Shown: positions 62,799 to 64,000 of the stretch, piece by piece
How the letters are laid out: every line of letters starts with the position of its first letter
Position numbering within the stretch: position 1 is the first letter of the stretch
From: DASWJZ01 sp038211615
GTDB lineage: Bacteria > Pseudomonadota > Alphaproteobacteria > Rhizobiales > Afifellaceae
NCBI GenBank assembly: GCA_038211615.1
Contig: JBBQVL010000009.1
Span: 19,409-83,408 of the forward strand
Reading direction: 5' to 3'
DNA length: 64,000 bases
The notes under the pieces: model-generated
Told to the model about the DNA's origin: nothing
Databases searched by the model: none
The model's input: the letters and a program-made list of their open reading frames with translations, nothing else
Position numbers and translations under genes: made by a program

Positions 62799-63815
62799 TC
62801 ACATCTGGTTGACAGCGTCGCCGGCGCGCAATGCTGCGGGAGCGGATGCCGCGGCCAGCTCACCCTCGATTGCGGCGATGGTTCGCTCCAGTCCGGCCCT
62901 GAGCTTCGTCCGCGGCTCCCATCCGAGCGTCTGGCGCGCGAGCCCGATGTCCGGACAGCGCCGGCGCGGATCGTCGACGGGGAGGGGATTGCGCACCAGC
63001 TTCGAGCGTGAGCCGGTGATCTCGATGACGATGTTCGCGAGCTCCGCGATGGTGAATTCATCCGGATTGCCGAGGTTGACCGGTCCAGTGAAATCGCGCG
63101 GCGCGTCCATCAGCAGCGCGATGCCGCGGATCAGATCGTCGACGTAGCAGAACGAGCGCGTCTGGCTGCCGTCGCCATAGATGGTGATGTCCTCGTTGCG
63201 CAGCGCCTGGACGATGAAGTTGGACACGACGCGCCCATCGGCGGGGTTCATCCGCGGGCCGTAGGTGTTGAATATCCGCGCCACCTTGATGTCCACATCG
63301 TGCTGGCGCCGGTAGTCGAAGAACAGCGCCTCGGCGATGCGCTTGCCCTCGTCGTAGCAGGCGCGCGGGCCTATCGGATTGACGTTGCCCCAGTACTGTT
63401 CCGTCTGCGGGTGCTCGATCGGGTCGCCGTAGACCTCCGAGGTGGACGCATGGAAAATGCGCGCGCCCATCCGCTTGGCGAGGCCGAGCATGTTGAGCGC
63501 ACCGAGGAAGCTCACCTTCGCCGTTGCAATCGCGTTGCTCTGGTAGAACGGCGGCGAGGCGGGGCAGGCGAAATGGTAGATGATGTTGAACTCGCCCCAG
63601 TAGGGCTGCCGCACGTCGTGGCTGACCATCTCGAAATTCGGGTGCGAGAGCAGGTGCGCGACGTTGGATTTCCGTCCGGTGTAGTAGTTGTCGAGCCCGA
63701 CCACGTCGTGGCCCTTCGCGATCATCAGGTCACAGAGATGCGATCCAAGAAACCCGGCGGCTCCCGTGACGAGCACACGCGCCCGGGAAGCTGCCTGCGG
63801 CGCGCCCTCATTCAT
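62799..63815 (-). CDS. UDP-glucuronate decarboxylase (UDP-xylose synthase)
   Basis: A 338-residue extended SDR. NAD motif VLVTGAAGFLGSHLCDL, Ser in HASTSEVYGDP, and YDEGKRIAE as the Tyr-Lys pair. PRACYDEGKR and RIFNTYGPRMNPADGRVVSN are hallmarks of the decarboxylase. It converts UDP-glucuronate to UDP-xylose. Its ATG overlaps the stop of the UDP-glucose dehydrogenase-like gene (ATGA), which would supply its substrate. Confidence 0.92.
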   Translation of the reverse strand: MNEGAPQAASRARVLVTGAAGFLGSHLCDLMIAKGHDVVGLDNYYTGRKSNVAHLLSHPNFEMVSHDVRQPYWGEFNIIYHFACPASPPFYQSNAIATAKVSFLGALNMLGLAKRMGARIFHASTSEVYGDPIEHPQTEQYWGNVNPIGPRACYDEGKRIAEALFFDYRRQHDVDIKVARIFNTYGPRMNPADGRVVSNFIVQALRNEDITIYGDGSQTRSFCYVDDLIRGIALLMDAPRDFTGPVNLGNPDEFTIAELANIVIEITGSRSKLVRNPLPVDDPRRRCPDIGLARQTLGWEPRTKLRAGLERTIAAIEGELAAASAPAALRAGDAVNQM

Positions 63816-64000
63816 TCGGCGGCGGCCCGGAACGGCTGCGCCGGTTCCTGGCGGCCGAGCGGGACGTGCTCGACGCCGCGGCGCGCGAGGTCCTGCGTCT
63901 CGTTGATATTGCGCAGATCGATCACCAGCGGTCGCCGCATTGTCGGCGCGACCCTCTCCCAGGAAATCGCGCGGAAGGCGTTCCATTCGGTGAGGATCAC
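63812..64000 (-). CDS. UDP-glucose 6-dehydrogenase, C-terminal end (start beyond window)
   Basis: The last 62 codons are visible: ILTEWNAFRAISWERV, then RPLVIDLRNINETQDLARRG and HVPLGR, the typical UDP-glucose dehydrogenase C-terminal domain. The 5' part lies to the right of the window. Overlap with the UDP-glucuronate decarboxylase gene implies a two-step UDP-glucose to UDP-glucuronate to UDP-xylose route. Confidence 0.85.
   Translation of the reverse strand: MILTEWNAFRAISWERVAPTMRRPLVIDLRNINETQDLARRGVEHVPLGRQEPAQPFRAAAE

Overview
The window is high-GC DNA from an alphaproteobacterium, most likely of the Hyphomicrobiales (Mesorhizobium/Phyllobacteriaceae-like). The reasons are the AglE- and UgpC-type sugar transporters, the aerobic CobN-type cobalamin genes behind a B12 riboswitch, the KpsM/KpsT-type capsule genes, and the small palindromic repeats typical of rhizobial genomes. 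No rRNA, CRISPR array, prophage or intact insertion sequence was seen. The only tRNA recognised is tRNA-Asn(GTT).

Layout. 1-7 kb: the end of an alpha-glucoside-type binding protein gene, a copper module (copA with a CueR-like operator, plus a DUF305 protein), and a TadG-like vWA protein. 6.4-16.7 kb: a GntR regulator and an AMDase/maleate-isomerase-like enzyme on the minus strand, diverging from a tightly coupled plus-strand catabolic operon. That operon encodes an SDR, an aldehyde dehydrogenase, an SsuABC/ThiXYZ-like ABC importer with two binding proteins, and a three-subunit HcnABC/opine-oxidase-like flavoenzyme. 16.7-26.8 kb: a minus-strand operon with an RpiR regulator, binding protein, fused double permease, ATPase, amidohydrolase, gluconate-dehydrogenase-like subunits and a DSD1-type PLP enzyme. 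27-36 kb: tRNA-Asn, two small genes, then a cobalamin riboswitch leading cbtB-cbtA-cobU-cobW-cobN-cobO. Palindromic repeats sit in frame inside cobN and across the cobW/cobN junction.

36-64 kb is a surface-polysaccharide region. It holds two nucleotide-sugar dehydrogenases (one cut by the window edge), a UDP-glucuronate decarboxylase, KpsT and KpsM capsule exporters, a GT4 and a GT2 glycosyltransferase, and two members of an unfamiliar glycosyltransferase-like family. It also holds a transketolase, NeuA- and NeuB-like enzymes with an adjacent SDR and aldehyde dehydrogenase, five sulfotransferase-like genes and a PhyH-type dioxygenase. The inferred product is a sulfated capsule carrying a CMP-activated acidic sugar and uronate/xylose residues. 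The stretch from about 47 to 51 kb is visibly more AT-rich and holds small ORFs and a gene fragment, which suggests acquired DNA. A duplicated aldehyde-dehydrogenase tail followed by a second sulfotransferase shows that the 57-61.5 kb part grew by segmental duplication.
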